A stretch of 64,000 nucleotides of DNA. Source: Pseudomonas sp. 7P_10.2_Bac1. GTDB taxonomy: Bacteria > Pseudomonadota > Gammaproteobacteria > Pseudomonadales > Pseudomonadaceae. The stretch is from the NCBI RefSeq assembly GCF_025465935.1, contig NZ_JANLNV010000020.1, positions 41,987 to 105,986 on the forward strand, in the 5' to 3' direction. A model generated the notes under the pieces. The model was not told where the DNA came from and did no database searches. It saw only the letters and a program-made list of their open reading frames with translations. Made by a program: the position numbers and the translations under genes. Each line of letters begins with the position of its first letter. The stretch's first letter is position 1. Shown here piece by piece: positions 10,201-17,981 of the stretch.

Positions 10201-12286
10201 GCGCGCCCAAGGCCCTTCGCCGATGCAGCTGGCAAAAGGACGCCCTGTCGACTCATTCCCCCTGCCCGCGGCCGCGCGTTGTGCACGGTCACCCTTCGCG
10301 TGCTTCAGATCAACCCCCAGGCGTGTCAGAAGCCTGATAGCTGAGTTGTACCCAACCCATACGCCCGAGTCCGTCGAGGAGTTTCTGGGGCTGGAAGACC
10401 TGTACAGCCGCGAAGGCTTGCAGCGCCTCGAAGGCTTGAGGGTGGAGTTTCGAACACTGGTCAAAGCGTTAGAAGACTGGAAAGCCAAGCCACCGGAACT
10501 GGCTCAGGTCAGCCCTCACCATGTGCGTCTGGTTCACCCCATGGATAAACAGCGAGTCATCAACAAGCTGATCAAATGCTGGCAACGCAGAATGACTCGA
10601 CCCCGGGGCGGTAGCGAGGTGCCGTCAGACGTCACGCTGGGCATTGACGGTATCCATTTCGGTAGATTCCCCGAGCTGAGTGCAGATTTCAGCCACGTCA
10701 AACAACTGCAGTTCAGCAACTTTTACCTGCAATCCAATATCAACGAATTTCTGGGGCATTTTCCGGGCCTGACGTCACTCACTTTCAATACGACGCACCT
10801 GTATGCACTGCCTACAAGCATTTTTGATTTGACCTCACTGACCCATCTGCATCTGGGCGGCAACAGCATTACCCTGTCTGCCGAAGAGGCTCTCAAGCTT
10901 GGAGCAATGACCCAGCTAAACACACTGAATTTAAGCGGCAACCCATTGGAGACCGTTCCCGACTTCAGCCAACTGAATCAATTGCAGCAACTGAACCTCA
11001 GAAATACTCAGCTCAATACCTGGCCAGCTGGGGTCGATACTCTGCAAGACCTGACTCACCTTGACCTACGCGAGAACAACTTAACGGCTTTGCCCGAAAG
11101 CTTTTTCCAACTGCCTGCGCACCGCCTGCGACGCACCTATGTACACGGCAACCCATTGTCCGCCACCACCTTTGACGCAGTGATCGCCTACCGGCAACAA
11201 CTGGGTCTACGCTTCGAAGCGCGGGTACACGCACGCGGCACGGCCCCCCACCCCGCCGAGATTTGGCTGGATGATACGCTCGCTTCCAATCTACGCATTA
11301 ACCGGCTTGAACTCTGGGCAGCCCTGCAAGCCGAGCCAGGGAATCAGGATTTTTTCAGGGTGATTCATGACCTGTCGGACTCACCCGACTTTCAGTTTGC
11401 TCGTGAACAATTGACGCAACGGGTATGGCGTGTGGTGGCAGCGGCCGCCGAAGACACCTCTTTGAGGGATTTATTATTTGGTGCCGCCATTGAACATGAA
11501 TCCTGCATTGATCGCGCCTCGACGGTGTTCAGTCGATTTGGCTACAAGGTGTTGCTACATGAAATAAGCCTGCTGAGCGGCCCCCTCAAAGAGACCACGC
11601 TGGTGAAGTTGATCAAAGGTCGGGCGCGGCTGCTGCAACTGGATGACATCGCCCAAACCCAAATCGACCTTCAGATGAGCGCCTACAACACCGCCCGCGA
11701 GGAAGGACTTCTTACACCGTTACAAGTTTCTGAACTCAAACCTGATCCGCTCGAAGTGCAATTGATCTATCAGGTTGACCTCGCCGATCGCCTGGAGCTG
11801 CCTTGGCAGCCAGCGCATATGAAGTTCAGGACCCTGGCGAAAATCACCCCGGAGCAAATAGAAGAAGCTTTCAGGCTGATCATCAACCAGGAAAAAGTCC
11901 CCGGTTACTTGCCGAAAAAAATGCTCGAGGAACAACCTTGGCAGGATTATCTGACCGAGCACTACGGCACCCGGATTGAAGTTGAGCGTGAGCCGCACCT
12001 ACAGCGCATCAAGGACATTGATCGGCTGCAAGACCTGCAGGAACAGTGGGCCGAACAGCAGGCCGGAGGCGACAACGAAGCGTTTAAAACGTTGACCGCC
12101 GACGTGAAAGCCCTGGCACAAGAACTGGGTGTGGATGAGCAAAAGGTGTTTACCAAAGCGCCGATGCTCGATGAGGACTACTACGCCCTGCAACTCAAGG
12201 CCCGTGCAGACCGCGACGAGGTGTTGATCAAACTCACGCAAGCCATTCTGGATAAAAAACCTGTGTCGAACATCCTCGACCAATAA
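7250..12286 (+). CDS. Dermonecrotic-toxin-domain / LRR / NEL-type E3 ubiquitin ligase effector
   Basis: Very large protein (1678 residues) with the layout of Pseudomonas NEL effectors. A long N-terminal region (about 1-1000) resembles the dermonecrotic-toxin-type domain. Roughly six leucine-rich repeats follow at about 1147-1314 (phased L-x-x-L-x-L-x-x-N/T, such as LTHLHLGGNSIT and LNTLNLSGNPLETVP). The C-terminal 340 residues match the NEL ligase fold. Cys1419 in HESCIDRA sits in the C-x-D motif that carries the catalytic cysteine in IpaH and SspH proteins. There is no signal peptide. The upstream 170 bp is AT-rich, unlike its surroundings. No type III secretion gene is in the window, so delivery is unknown. 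The frame is intact. Confidence 0.85.
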   Translation: MPTVALTHTPSTQPDLKDLGIHHDLIKAKAQTAINTFHSSLIPALRNQVYPPMSGYNSLGAEQQQGLREHQALSRTHLIQLRQYLDAISSVEAFAEPLLQAALLKAFGIACDVRKNVITVTTLNAFTGEIASQATQTLLQAALHNFLPEHAEAGGLPRGSHIWDYKSTRFSDPAPKLLDIDPVAFARLCRELNIGKRYQDHLAAILSPPHALDKLAIASFFRAHERSTLLLQADVALMNKHIKPETYTTLMRLGAGDEQPLFGSLPITCNYMKLDEVQLSSMVLFHGNPLEQEQRCIIYIPGDPISCLKEYDNLRAAHADLMIKLQDAAYREFFIHLAPQSQKLALTKRFNNRFAKGARDPLGMVQQPISGNLFQHLYSRKVQQLMADARFLAVPTDDINRTALVNRLEHYLDVSLNVLNVAAFFVPGLGEVMAVVFAAQIMNDVYHGIEAWEQDDKDLAWDYTKGVLVNLATAAAIGKFASELARPLPVKPVPVVEELEVFTQGPGQIKLWKPDITPFEHDISLPQALKPDAKGLYYHMSRYYLKLEDKHYSVEKTGEHTYRLRHPTAPTTYGPELSHNNHGAWKHGAEEQADWDANTLFRRLHPTLGTADSETVEQMLHACDVDEAELRQVHVDLSPPPALLNDSITRLAIDRDLQRFIQRMQAGDRTADPQIQLQLLVEEDMWPATKALRFIDIQGQTISEYGNNLTKKLPIIQVLDSQLRRGEMLKVVLESLAPEEVTWLVGLSTEQGEIGSSLTEKADALHKRLTLRARQRADKLFASRYMSPPKPDSLAARQLLKRFPTLPGPVIDELLASATQAEFEVLDKQIRVPVRIAQEATLYTQELRLTRAFEGLYLEYLNNADTQKLILHSLANMPGWSKEVRIEVRDGAFSGPLLDHVGAANAPIRKVLVKEGTRYQTYDANHLNLHGLDDLYASVLHALPDAQRQALGFAHPAQGPALKAALAQRAPMSRKALREALQMPRAQGPSPMQLAKGRPVDSFPLPAAARCARSPFACFRSTPRRVRSLIAELYPTHTPESVEEFLGLEDLYSREGLQRLEGLRVEFRTLVKALEDWKAKPPELAQVSPHHVRLVHPMDKQRVINKLIKCWQRRMTRPRGGSEVPSDVTLGIDGIHFGRFPELSADFSHVKQLQFSNFYLQSNINEFLGHFPGLTSLTFNTTHLYALPTSIFDLTSLTHLHLGGNSITLSAEEALKLGAMTQLNTLNLSGNPLETVPDFSQLNQLQQLNLRNTQLNTWPAGVDTLQDLTHLDLRENNLTALPESFFQLPAHRLRRTYVHGNPLSATTFDAVIAYRQQLGLRFEARVHARGTAPHPAEIWLDDTLASNLRINRLELWAALQAEPGNQDFFRVIHDLSDSPDFQFAREQLTQRVWRVVAAAAEDTSLRDLLFGAAIEHESCIDRASTVFSRFGYKVLLHEISLLSGPLKETTLVKLIKGRARLLQLDDIAQTQIDLQMSAYNTAREEGLLTPLQVSELKPDPLEVQLIYQVDLADRLELPWQPAHMKFRTLAKITPEQIEEAFRLIINQEKVPGYLPKKMLEEQPWQDYLTEHYGTRIEVEREPHLQRIKDIDRLQDLQEQWAEQQAGGDNEAFKTLTADVKALAQELGVDEQKVFTKAPMLDEDYYALQLKARADRDEVLIKLTQAILDKKPVSNILDQ

Positions 12287-12350
12287 ATCTATCGGCGATT
12301 ACATAAAGTCCTACACGCACTTTGCATTTATCACTCAATAGCCTCACCCT

Positions 12351-12380
12351 GCGCGCCGCCGATGTGCGGCGCGCACTTTC
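12351..12380 (+). terminator. Terminator-like hairpin after the NEL effector gene
   Basis: A nine-base stem GCGCGCCGC pairs with GCGGCGCGC across a six-base loop and is followed by ACTTTCT. It lies about 65 bp after the effector stop and before opgC. The T tract is weak, so this is a likely rather than certain terminator. Confidence 0.55.
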
Positions 12381-12428
12381 TGCTGAGCGCGTCAGTCTTT
12401 ATTAACTTCTGCTTGAGAATTTGCCGTG

Positions 12429-13538
12429 ATGATTAACGGACGCGACCACCGCATCGACTTTTTTCGCGGGCTGGCGCTGATATTTATTTTTTGGGACCAC
12501 ATCCCGCACAACCCATTGGCGCAATTGACCGTGCGCAATTTCGGTTTCAGTGATGCCGCGGAGATTTTTGTATTTCTGGCCGGTTATGCCGCCGTACTGG
12601 CCTACGGCAAGATTGCCCGGCGTGATGGCTTGTTGATCGCCAGCGTGAAGATCTGGCGCCGCGCCTGGGTGTTGTATGTCGTGCATATCTTCTTGCTTGC
12701 CGTGCTGATGGGCATCGTATTTTTTGCCAACAGCCACGTTGAAACCCGTGACCTGGTACAGGAAATGGGCTTGCAGTACTTCTTGAGCAACCCGCAACAG
12801 GCGCTCACAGATGAATTGCTGCTGCGCTTCAAACCCAACTTGATGGACCCACTGCCGTTGTACATCGTGCTGCTGATCGGCTTGCCGCTGGTCCTGCCCA
12901 TGCTGCTGCGCAAGGCGCCCTACGTGGTGGGGGTTTCACTGTTGCTGTATTTGATAGCGCCTTACTGGAACCTGGCGTCACAAGAAGGCGGTGTGTGGTT
13001 TTTCAACCCGATAGCCTGGCAGTTTCTGTTTATTCTCGGAGGCGCACTGGCGTTGCACAGCCAAGCCCATCCGGCGATTGACCAGCGTCCTTTGCAGCGG
13101 CAACCGTTGTTCGTGGGCGCACTGATTTATCTGCTGGTGACCGGGCTCGTTGCCGTGTCGTGGCGATGGCCAGAACTGCACGACGCGATCATGCCCGTGG
13201 CAGTAGGTAAACAGGTGTACCCGATCAGCAAGACCAACTTGTCGCCTCTGCGCTTACTGCACTTTCTGGCGTTGGTCTACGTGGTCGCCAAACTGGTCCC
13301 GCACAGTGACTGGCTTGACCGGTGGCTCCCTCGACAAGTCTGCCGCATGGGCCGTTATTCGCTGGAGGTGTTCTGCCTGGGCGTGATCCTGGCCCCGCTG
13401 GCAGACATGTTCAATGCATTGGGCGGCGATACCTGGCCGGTCAAAATATTCAGCGCCGTATTGGGCGTAGGACTTATGGCCGTGCTGGCCTTGTGGCTGG
13501 ACTGGAACAAGCGGCTGGGGCTGGCGCCCAAAGCATGA
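12429..13538 (+). CDS. opgC: OpgC family membrane acyltransferase
   Basis: Inner-membrane protein of the OpgC/MdoC family, which in enterobacteria transfers succinyl groups to osmoregulated periplasmic glucans. It has 369 residues and about ten hydrophobic segments, with the N-terminal motif RDHRIDFFRGLALIFIFWDHIP typical of the family split here as RIDFFRGLAL and FWDHIP. I start at ATG 12429; GTG at 12426 is equally possible. No glucan synthase (opgGH) is nearby, so the acceptor is inferred. It stands alone, followed by a REP hairpin and a convergent permease gene. Confidence 0.8.
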   Translation: MINGRDHRIDFFRGLALIFIFWDHIPHNPLAQLTVRNFGFSDAAEIFVFLAGYAAVLAYGKIARRDGLLIASVKIWRRAWVLYVVHIFLLAVLMGIVFFANSHVETRDLVQEMGLQYFLSNPQQALTDELLLRFKPNLMDPLPLYIVLLIGLPLVLPMLLRKAPYVVGVSLLLYLIAPYWNLASQEGGVWFFNPIAWQFLFILGGALALHSQAHPAIDQRPLQRQPLFVGALIYLLVTGLVAVSWRWPELHDAIMPVAVGKQVYPISKTNLSPLRLLHFLALVYVVAKLVPHSDWLDRWLPRQVCRMGRYSLEVFCLGVILAPLADMFNALGGDTWPVKIFSAVLGVGLMAVLALWLDWNKRLGLAPKA

Positions 13539-13542
13539 CGTG

Positions 13543-13606
13543 AGTAGGAGCGAGATTGCCTCGCGATCTTTTGATCTTCTAAAAGATCGCGAGACGAGCT
13601 CCTACT
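13543..13606. repeat. REP hairpin (GTAGGAGCGAG family)
   Basis: Inverted pair AGTAGGAGCGAG...CTCGTCTC..CTCCTACT style arms with an AAGATCGCGAG inner stem, between the convergent opgC and permease genes. It can act as a bidirectional transcript end. Related copies occur at six other places in the window. Confidence 0.85.
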
Positions 13607-13626
13607 GTCAGCGTTTCAACCTGACG

Positions 13627-15045
13627 TTAATGAGCAGCAGAAGCCACCGCGTTCTGCTCTTTAGGCGACAGTTTGAACACGTAGAACAATACCGTCAGCA
13701 GAATCAGAAACGCCGGGCCGACGAACAACGCCACACGGGTTTCTTCGAAGTAGGCCATCAGCCCGACCACCATCAACAAGAAGCCCAGTGCCGCAAACGA
13801 GCTGTACGGGTACAGCCACATGCGGTATTTGAGGCTGGCGGCTTCTTCTGGGCTGAGATTTTTGCGGAAACGCAGTTGCGCCAGCAAGATCATCAACCAG
13901 GTCCAGATCGCGCCGAAGGTTGCAATCGCCGTGACCCACACAAACACTTTTTCCGGTGCCAGGTAGTTGAGCACCACGCCCAGCAACAACATGACAATCG
14001 ACAGCAGCAACGCATTGCGCGGCACGCCGTTTTTGGAGGTAGTTGCGAAGTTGGCCGGTGCCTGACCATTTTGCGCCAGGCTGTAGAGCATGCGCCCGGT
14101 GCTGAAAATGCCGCCGTTGCAGGACGACAGGGCCGCCGTGATCACCACGAAGTTGATGATGCCGGCCGCCGTCTTGATCCCCAGACGCTCAAAGGTCATC
14201 ACGAACGGGCTGCCTTGGGTGCCGATTTCGTTCCACGGGTAGATCGACAGGATGACGAACAGTGCGCCCACGTAGAACAGCAGAATGCGCCAGAACACCG
14301 AGCCAATCGCGCTGGGGATGGTCTTTTGCGGGTTGCGCGCTTCACCGGCGGTCAGGCCGATCATTTCCACGCCAAGATACGCAAACATCACCATTTGCAA
14401 CGACATCAGCACGCCTTGAATCCCGTTCGGCATAAAGCCGCCCTGGGTCCATAGGTTGGAGATGCCCAGCGCCACACCGTCATTGCCAAAACCGAAGGCA
14501 ATAATGCCGATGCCGCCAAGCACCATCGCAATGATGGTGACGATCTTGATCAGGGCAAACCAGAACTCGAACTCACCGAATGCCTTAACGGCGATCAGGT
14601 TGATCGATCCCATGCTTAGCAGTGCCGCCAGAGCCCAGATCCAGCGCGGGACATCGGGGAACCAGATGCCCATGTACACCGCCACGGCGGTGATTTCGGC
14701 CACGCACGTCACCAGCCACAGGAACCAGTAGTTCCAGCCGGTCAAAAAGCCCGCCAGGGGGCCGAGATAATCTTGGGCGTAGCGGCTGAAAGAACCGGCT
14801 ACGGGGTTGTGCACGGCCATTTCGCCCAGCGCACGCATGATCACCAGAATGGCCAGGCCACCCAGAATGTAAGACAGCATGATGGCCGGACCGGCCATTT
14901 CGATAGCTTTGGCCGAGCCTAGAAACAGGCCGACGCCGATACAGGCGCCCAGCGCCATCAAGCGGATGTGGCGTTCGCCCAGCTCGCGCTTGAGCGGGCC
15001 GCCCTGCGCGGTTTCACCGTGGGACTGGTGGTTGCCGACTGGCAT
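13627..15045 (-). CDS. Amino acid permease (APC superfamily, AAT family)
   Basis: Proton-coupled amino acid uptake protein of the AAT family (ProY/AroP/GabP relatives): 472 residues and twelve hydrophobic segments. Signatures: RHIRLMALGACIGVGLFLGS at the start of helix 1, then GPAIMLSYILGG and EMAVHNPVAGSFSRYA. The substrate is not determined; the type resembles proline- and histidine-specific permeases. AGGTTG serves as ribosome site. An AATAACAA motif directly upstream of that site matches the Hfq/Crc catabolite-repression target. The 5' region to 15180 is rich in short hairpins. It is convergent with opgC. Confidence 0.88.
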   Translation of the reverse strand: MPVGNHQSHGETAQGGPLKRELGERHIRLMALGACIGVGLFLGSAKAIEMAGPAIMLSYILGGLAILVIMRALGEMAVHNPVAGSFSRYAQDYLGPLAGFLTGWNYWFLWLVTCVAEITAVAVYMGIWFPDVPRWIWALAALLSMGSINLIAVKAFGEFEFWFALIKIVTIIAMVLGGIGIIAFGFGNDGVALGISNLWTQGGFMPNGIQGVLMSLQMVMFAYLGVEMIGLTAGEARNPQKTIPSAIGSVFWRILLFYVGALFVILSIYPWNEIGTQGSPFVMTFERLGIKTAAGIINFVVITAALSSCNGGIFSTGRMLYSLAQNGQAPANFATTSKNGVPRNALLLSIVMLLLGVVLNYLAPEKVFVWVTAIATFGAIWTWLMILLAQLRFRKNLSPEEAASLKYRMWLYPYSSFAALGFLLMVVGLMAYFEETRVALFVGPAFLILLTVLFYVFKLSPKEQNAVASAAH

Positions 15046-15052
15046 AAAAGTA

Positions 15053-15070
15053 CAACCTCATATTGTTATT
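15053..15070 (-). promoter_or_regulatory. Ribosome site and probable Crc/Hfq (CA) motif of the permease mRNA
   Basis: On the minus strand AATAACAATA lies right before GAGGTTG, the ribosome site. AATAACAA fits the AAYAAYAA motif by which Hfq/Crc represses translation of nutrient-uptake genes in Pseudomonas. Confidence 0.5.
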
Positions 15071-15074
15071 GGAT

Positions 15075-15200
15075 GTGCATCACTAGAGCGTTCCAAGAGC
15101 CTGGCTGGTGGCCAGACTCCCCGAGAGACTGCCTCAGACCTTGTGGGTCGGACGTTCAAAAGGGAAATGCCCTACTGAGATCGGCGGCGAGTATTGCACA
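15075..15200 (-). other. Possible structured 5' leader of the amino acid permease gene
   Basis: Read toward the permease, this stretch has several short perfect hairpins in a row: GGG-CATTT-CCC, GACC-CACAA-GGTC, CTC-TCGGG-GAG and TGGC-CACCA-GCCA. I do not recognise a known riboswitch. The rest of the 15046-15459 gap holds the PadR operator and a terminator-like stem followed by T8 at about 15316-15339. Confidence 0.25.
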
Positions 15201-15410
15201 GGGTTGGTGCACAGTCATTCCCCTACCTAGGGCGTATTTACCCTGAGCAAGGGCTCTAGACCGTCACTTTCCACGCCTGCAGAACCTGTCGTCGCTGCCG
15301 CAAGGTGCGATGAGCTGCGCAGCGGCCCGTTTTTTTTACCGCCAACACCCACCTCATCCGCTCAATCAAAGATGAGAATAATTACCGTTCGTCAAATTCA
15401 ATTGCGCTTT

Positions 15411-15428
15411 CTTAAGATATATCTTAAG
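15411..15428. promoter_or_regulatory. Perfect 18-bp palindrome, probable PadR/YqjI operator
   Basis: CTTAAGATATATCTTAAG lies 32 bp before the PadR-type gene, overlapping its promoter region. PadR proteins bind such AT-rich palindromes and usually repress themselves. GATGAGAATAATTACC just upstream (15371-15386) has some likeness to a Fur box. Confidence 0.65.
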
Positions 15429-15459
15429 TTACTTCGCACAAACGAAGAGGACGAAGACT

Positions 15460-16035
15460 ATGAGAGAGCATCATCATCCCCACCGCGCCCACAGCATCGA
15501 TCAAGACGGTTTTGAGAAACGTGCCGGTCAACGCAGCGCAAAAGGTCCGCGGGTATTTGCCCCCGGCGATCTGAAATTACTGCTGCTGGCTCTGGTGGCC
15601 GAGCAGCCTTGCCATGGCTATGACTTGATCCGCCAGATCGAAGGCATGTTCGATGGCGCCTACAGCCCGAGCCCGGGCGTGATCTACCCGACCCTGACCT
15701 TTCTTGAAGAAAGCGAACTGATTGAAGGTGACGCCGAAGGCGGTAAAAAGCGCTATCGCGTGACCGAGGCCGGTCGCCAGTCTTTGCTGGACCAGGCCAT
15801 TGCGCTGGACGGCGTACGGATGCGCATCGACGTCAGCAAGCGCTCGCTGCGCGGCCATGATCGGCCTGCCGAAATTCACGAGGCGGTGCACAACTTGCGC
15901 CATGCCTTGCAGATGCATCACGGTCGTTGGAACCCGGCAGAAATTGCCCGCGTGCGCGACCTGCTCAACAGCACCGCCAAAGCCATCGTCGATGGCCCTG
16001 TTACTGCCCAGCCTGCACAGGAGAACGCTGAATGA
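15460..16035 (+). CDS. PadR family regulator, YqjI-like
   Basis: Winged-helix repressor of 191 residues. The PadR core is clear: LKLLLLALVAEQPCHGYDLI, then PGVIYPTLTFLEESELI and the wing GGKKRYRVTEAGR. The N-terminus begins MREHHHPHRAH, a histidine-rich tail. E. coli YqjI, a nickel/iron-responsive regulator, has a similar metal-binding tail and represses the adjacent yqjH ferric reductase gene. Here the next gene is just such a reductase, overlapping by four bases (ATGA), and a perfect palindrome sits in the promoter. I infer metal-responsive autoregulation of the pair. Confidence 0.85.
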   Translation: MREHHHPHRAHSIDQDGFEKRAGQRSAKGPRVFAPGDLKLLLLALVAEQPCHGYDLIRQIEGMFDGAYSPSPGVIYPTLTFLEESELIEGDAEGGKKRYRVTEAGRQSLLDQAIALDGVRMRIDVSKRSLRGHDRPAEIHEAVHNLRHALQMHHGRWNPAEIARVRDLLNSTAKAIVDGPVTAQPAQENAE

Positions 16036-16817
16036 ATACCGCTAATCCCCAGACCATTCACCGCGTCATGCATGAAATCAAACGTCGTAAACTGCAGGTG
16101 CTGCGCGTGGTCGACCTGACCCCGCGCATGCGCCGCATCACCGTGGGCGGGCCAGAGCTGGCAGGTTTCATCAGCCTGGGCAGCGATGACCACGTGAAGC
16201 TGTTTTTCCCGCAGAGCGCTGACGAACTCAATGCACTGGAAAACACCGAGCTGAGCGCCGGGATCAAAGACAAAGTCATGCCGCCGATGCGCGACTACAC
16301 CCCGCGCCGCTACAACCTGGACACCCTTGAACTGGACCTGGACTTTGTCTTGCACGGTGACGGCCCAGCTTGCACCTGGGCTGCGCAAGTGGAACCTGGT
16401 CAGAGCCTGCACATCGGCGGGCCGCGCGGCTCGATGATCGTGCCGGACATCTTCGACAGCTACCTGTTGATCGGCGACGAAACCGCCCTGCCGGCCATTG
16501 CTCGGCGCCTGGACGAACTGCCGGCCAATCGCAAGGTGCTGGTGGTGGTTGAAGTTGAAAATGCCCAGGAAGAGCAGCCGCTGACCAGCGCCGCGTCGGT
16601 CGAGGTGATCTGGGTGCACCGCGATGCGCCGACAGAAGATCTGCTGAAAACCGTTGAAGGCTTGAGCATCCCGAGCGGCGAGCTGTACACGTGGGTCGCC
16701 ACCGAAAGCGCGCTGTCACGCAAAGTGCGTCGCGTCTTGCTCGACACTCACAACCTGAACGAAGAGTTCGTCAAAGCCGTCGGCTACTGGCGCCTGGACG
16801 ACAGCCCGCAAGAGTAA
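16032..16817 (+). CDS. Siderophore-interacting protein / ferric-siderophore reductase (YqjH-like)
   Basis: Cytoplasmic FAD-dependent NAD(P)H reductase that releases iron from siderophores (SIP/YqjH/ViuB family). It has 261 residues. The FAD-binding motif is RRYNL-x10-FVLHGDGPACTW near residues 96-118, followed by GGPRGSM and a C-terminal NAD(P)H-binding SIP domain with TWVATES. It starts within the stop of the PadR regulator gene, so translation is coupled, and both should answer to iron and nickel status. Confidence 0.9.
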   Translation: MNTANPQTIHRVMHEIKRRKLQVLRVVDLTPRMRRITVGGPELAGFISLGSDDHVKLFFPQSADELNALENTELSAGIKDKVMPPMRDYTPRRYNLDTLELDLDFVLHGDGPACTWAAQVEPGQSLHIGGPRGSMIVPDIFDSYLLIGDETALPAIARRLDELPANRKVLVVVEVENAQEEQPLTSAASVEVIWVHRDAPTEDLLKTVEGLSIPSGELYTWVATESALSRKVRRVLLDTHNLNEEFVKAVGYWRLDDSPQE

Positions 16818-16832
16818 TCTCTCCCCCTGCCC

Positions 16833-16883
16833 AGGAGCGAGCGTGCCTCGTGATCTTTTAAACGATCAAAAGCTCGCTCCTAC
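16833..16883. repeat. REP hairpin overlapping a stop codon
   Basis: AGGAGCGAGCGTGCCTCG...GAGCTCGCTCCTAC-type inverted arms between two convergent genes. The right arm supplies the TAG stop codon of the Pr6Pr-type gene at 16880-16882. Confidence 0.8.
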
Positions 16884-17524
16884 GCAATAGAGGATCGGCC
16901 GCGCCAGCGGTCAATCCCTACCACCACCAACGCCACTGCAACAAACCCCGCCAGAATCCCCAACGCGTTCACAAATGTCTGCGCATAGCCCAGCATGTAG
17001 ACATTGATAAACGGGTACGGGTAAACCCCGAGCAAGTGCCCGCGCCACAGCAGGTAGGCGAAGTACACAATCGGGTACAACGCCCACACACCGATATGGC
17101 TGAAGCGCAAGGCGCCCTTGGGCACACAAAACCACCAGTACAGCGTGAACAGCACGGGCATGACGTCGTGCAGCAGCTCATTGGCCAGCCATTGCAGGCC
17201 CTGGGGTTGCCATAGGTTACGCAGCAACAGGCTGTACGCTGCGCCCACCACAATAATGCTGACGCCGATGCCACTCGTTACCCACGGCTGCAAGAAAAAC
17301 GCCCTGCCCTTTGAAGGACGCGTATCAGCGGCATAAGTGAGTACGGTGGCGGCCAGGGTATTGGTCAGCACCGTGAAAAAACTGAAGTAATTCATCAGCC
17401 CGCCCATCAGGCTCGCGCCCGATGTCCAGCGGGCGATCAACACCAGGTCGAGCTGAATCGCCAACCCACTCCAGCCCAGAATGGCCATCAACGCGAACAG
17501 CCGTTGTTTGTGCGCCGCACTCAT
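16880..17524 (-). CDS. Pr6Pr family membrane protein
   Basis: Integral inner-membrane protein of 214 residues with six hydrophobic segments, of the Pr6Pr (FAR-17a/AIG1-like) family. Conserved features are MNYFSFFTVLTN, the HDVMPVLFTLYWWF segment and YPFINV. No biochemical role is established for bacterial members. It begins seven bases after the stop of the VF530 gene and is probably translated from the same message. Its stop codon lies inside a REP hairpin. Confidence 0.8.
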   Translation of the reverse strand: MSAAHKQRLFALMAILGWSGLAIQLDLVLIARWTSGASLMGGLMNYFSFFTVLTNTLAATVLTYAADTRPSKGRAFFLQPWVTSGIGVSIIVVGAAYSLLLRNLWQPQGLQWLANELLHDVMPVLFTLYWWFCVPKGALRFSHIGVWALYPIVYFAYLLWRGHLLGVYPYPFINVYMLGYAQTFVNALGILAGFVAVALVVVGIDRWRGRSSIA

Positions 17525-17531
17525 AGGCGAA

Positions 17532-17762
17532 TCAAATCTGCCGCTTGGTGCGGGCGTATTTCACATAGAGCTTCTCGACCTTTTCCCGCGCCCAGGGTGT
17601 TTTGCGCAAGAACGTGAGGCTCGACTTGATGCTGGGATCGCTTTTGAAACAGCGAATATCAATGCGCTCGGCCAGCCCTTCCCACTCGTAATGCGCCACC
17701 AGCGCATTGAGGATCTGTTCCAGCGTCACGCCGTGCAAGGGGTTGTTGTTGGGTTCAGTCAT
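17532..17762 (-). CDS. VF530 family small DNA-binding protein
   Basis: Small protein of 76 residues matching the VF530 (DUF2132) family, named from a Vibrio protein shown to bind DNA. Typical features: [12 protein letters not shown] near the N-terminus, W-x-G-L-A-x-x-I-x-I-x-C-F then [21 protein letters not shown]. Function in the cell is not known. First gene of a two-gene unit with the Pr6Pr protein, divergent from the ZnuD-like receptor. Confidence 0.85.
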   Translation of the reverse strand: MTEPNNNPLHGVTLEQILNALVAHYEWEGLAERIDIRCFKSDPSIKSSLTFLRKTPWAREKVEKLYVKYARTKRQI

Positions 17763-17900
17763 GCCGAGCCTTTTTAAGCAGAAGTAGGAAAGCCGCGCAC
17801 CTTAGCCGAGCCCCTGCCCGGGGGGAAGTCATTTGGCACATGCCAAGTCTAGCCTCGGCAAAGCACTTGCAGAAAAGTTCCGCTTGGCGCAATTAAATGC

Positions 17901-17919
17901 GATGTTATATTGTAACGAT
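17901..17919 (+). promoter_or_regulatory. Probable Zur box before the ZnuD-like receptor gene
   Basis: GATGTTATATTGTAACGAT matches TGTTATA-N-TATAACA with two or three deviations, 63 bp upstream of the start. It resembles the site in the rpmE2 promoter. A separate imperfect palindrome TTGGCACATGCCAA is at 17833-17846. Confidence 0.7.
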
Positions 17920-17981
17920 ACAAGTCGTTATCCAGAGCGCTCAGCGCCACGCTTTTCATCACCCTTGCCAAGGAACCTGCA

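Noticed and set aside
13540..14454. 304-codon plus-strand frame after opgC
   Set aside because: It is antisense to the amino acid permease, has the same shadow composition, and begins inside a REP hairpin.
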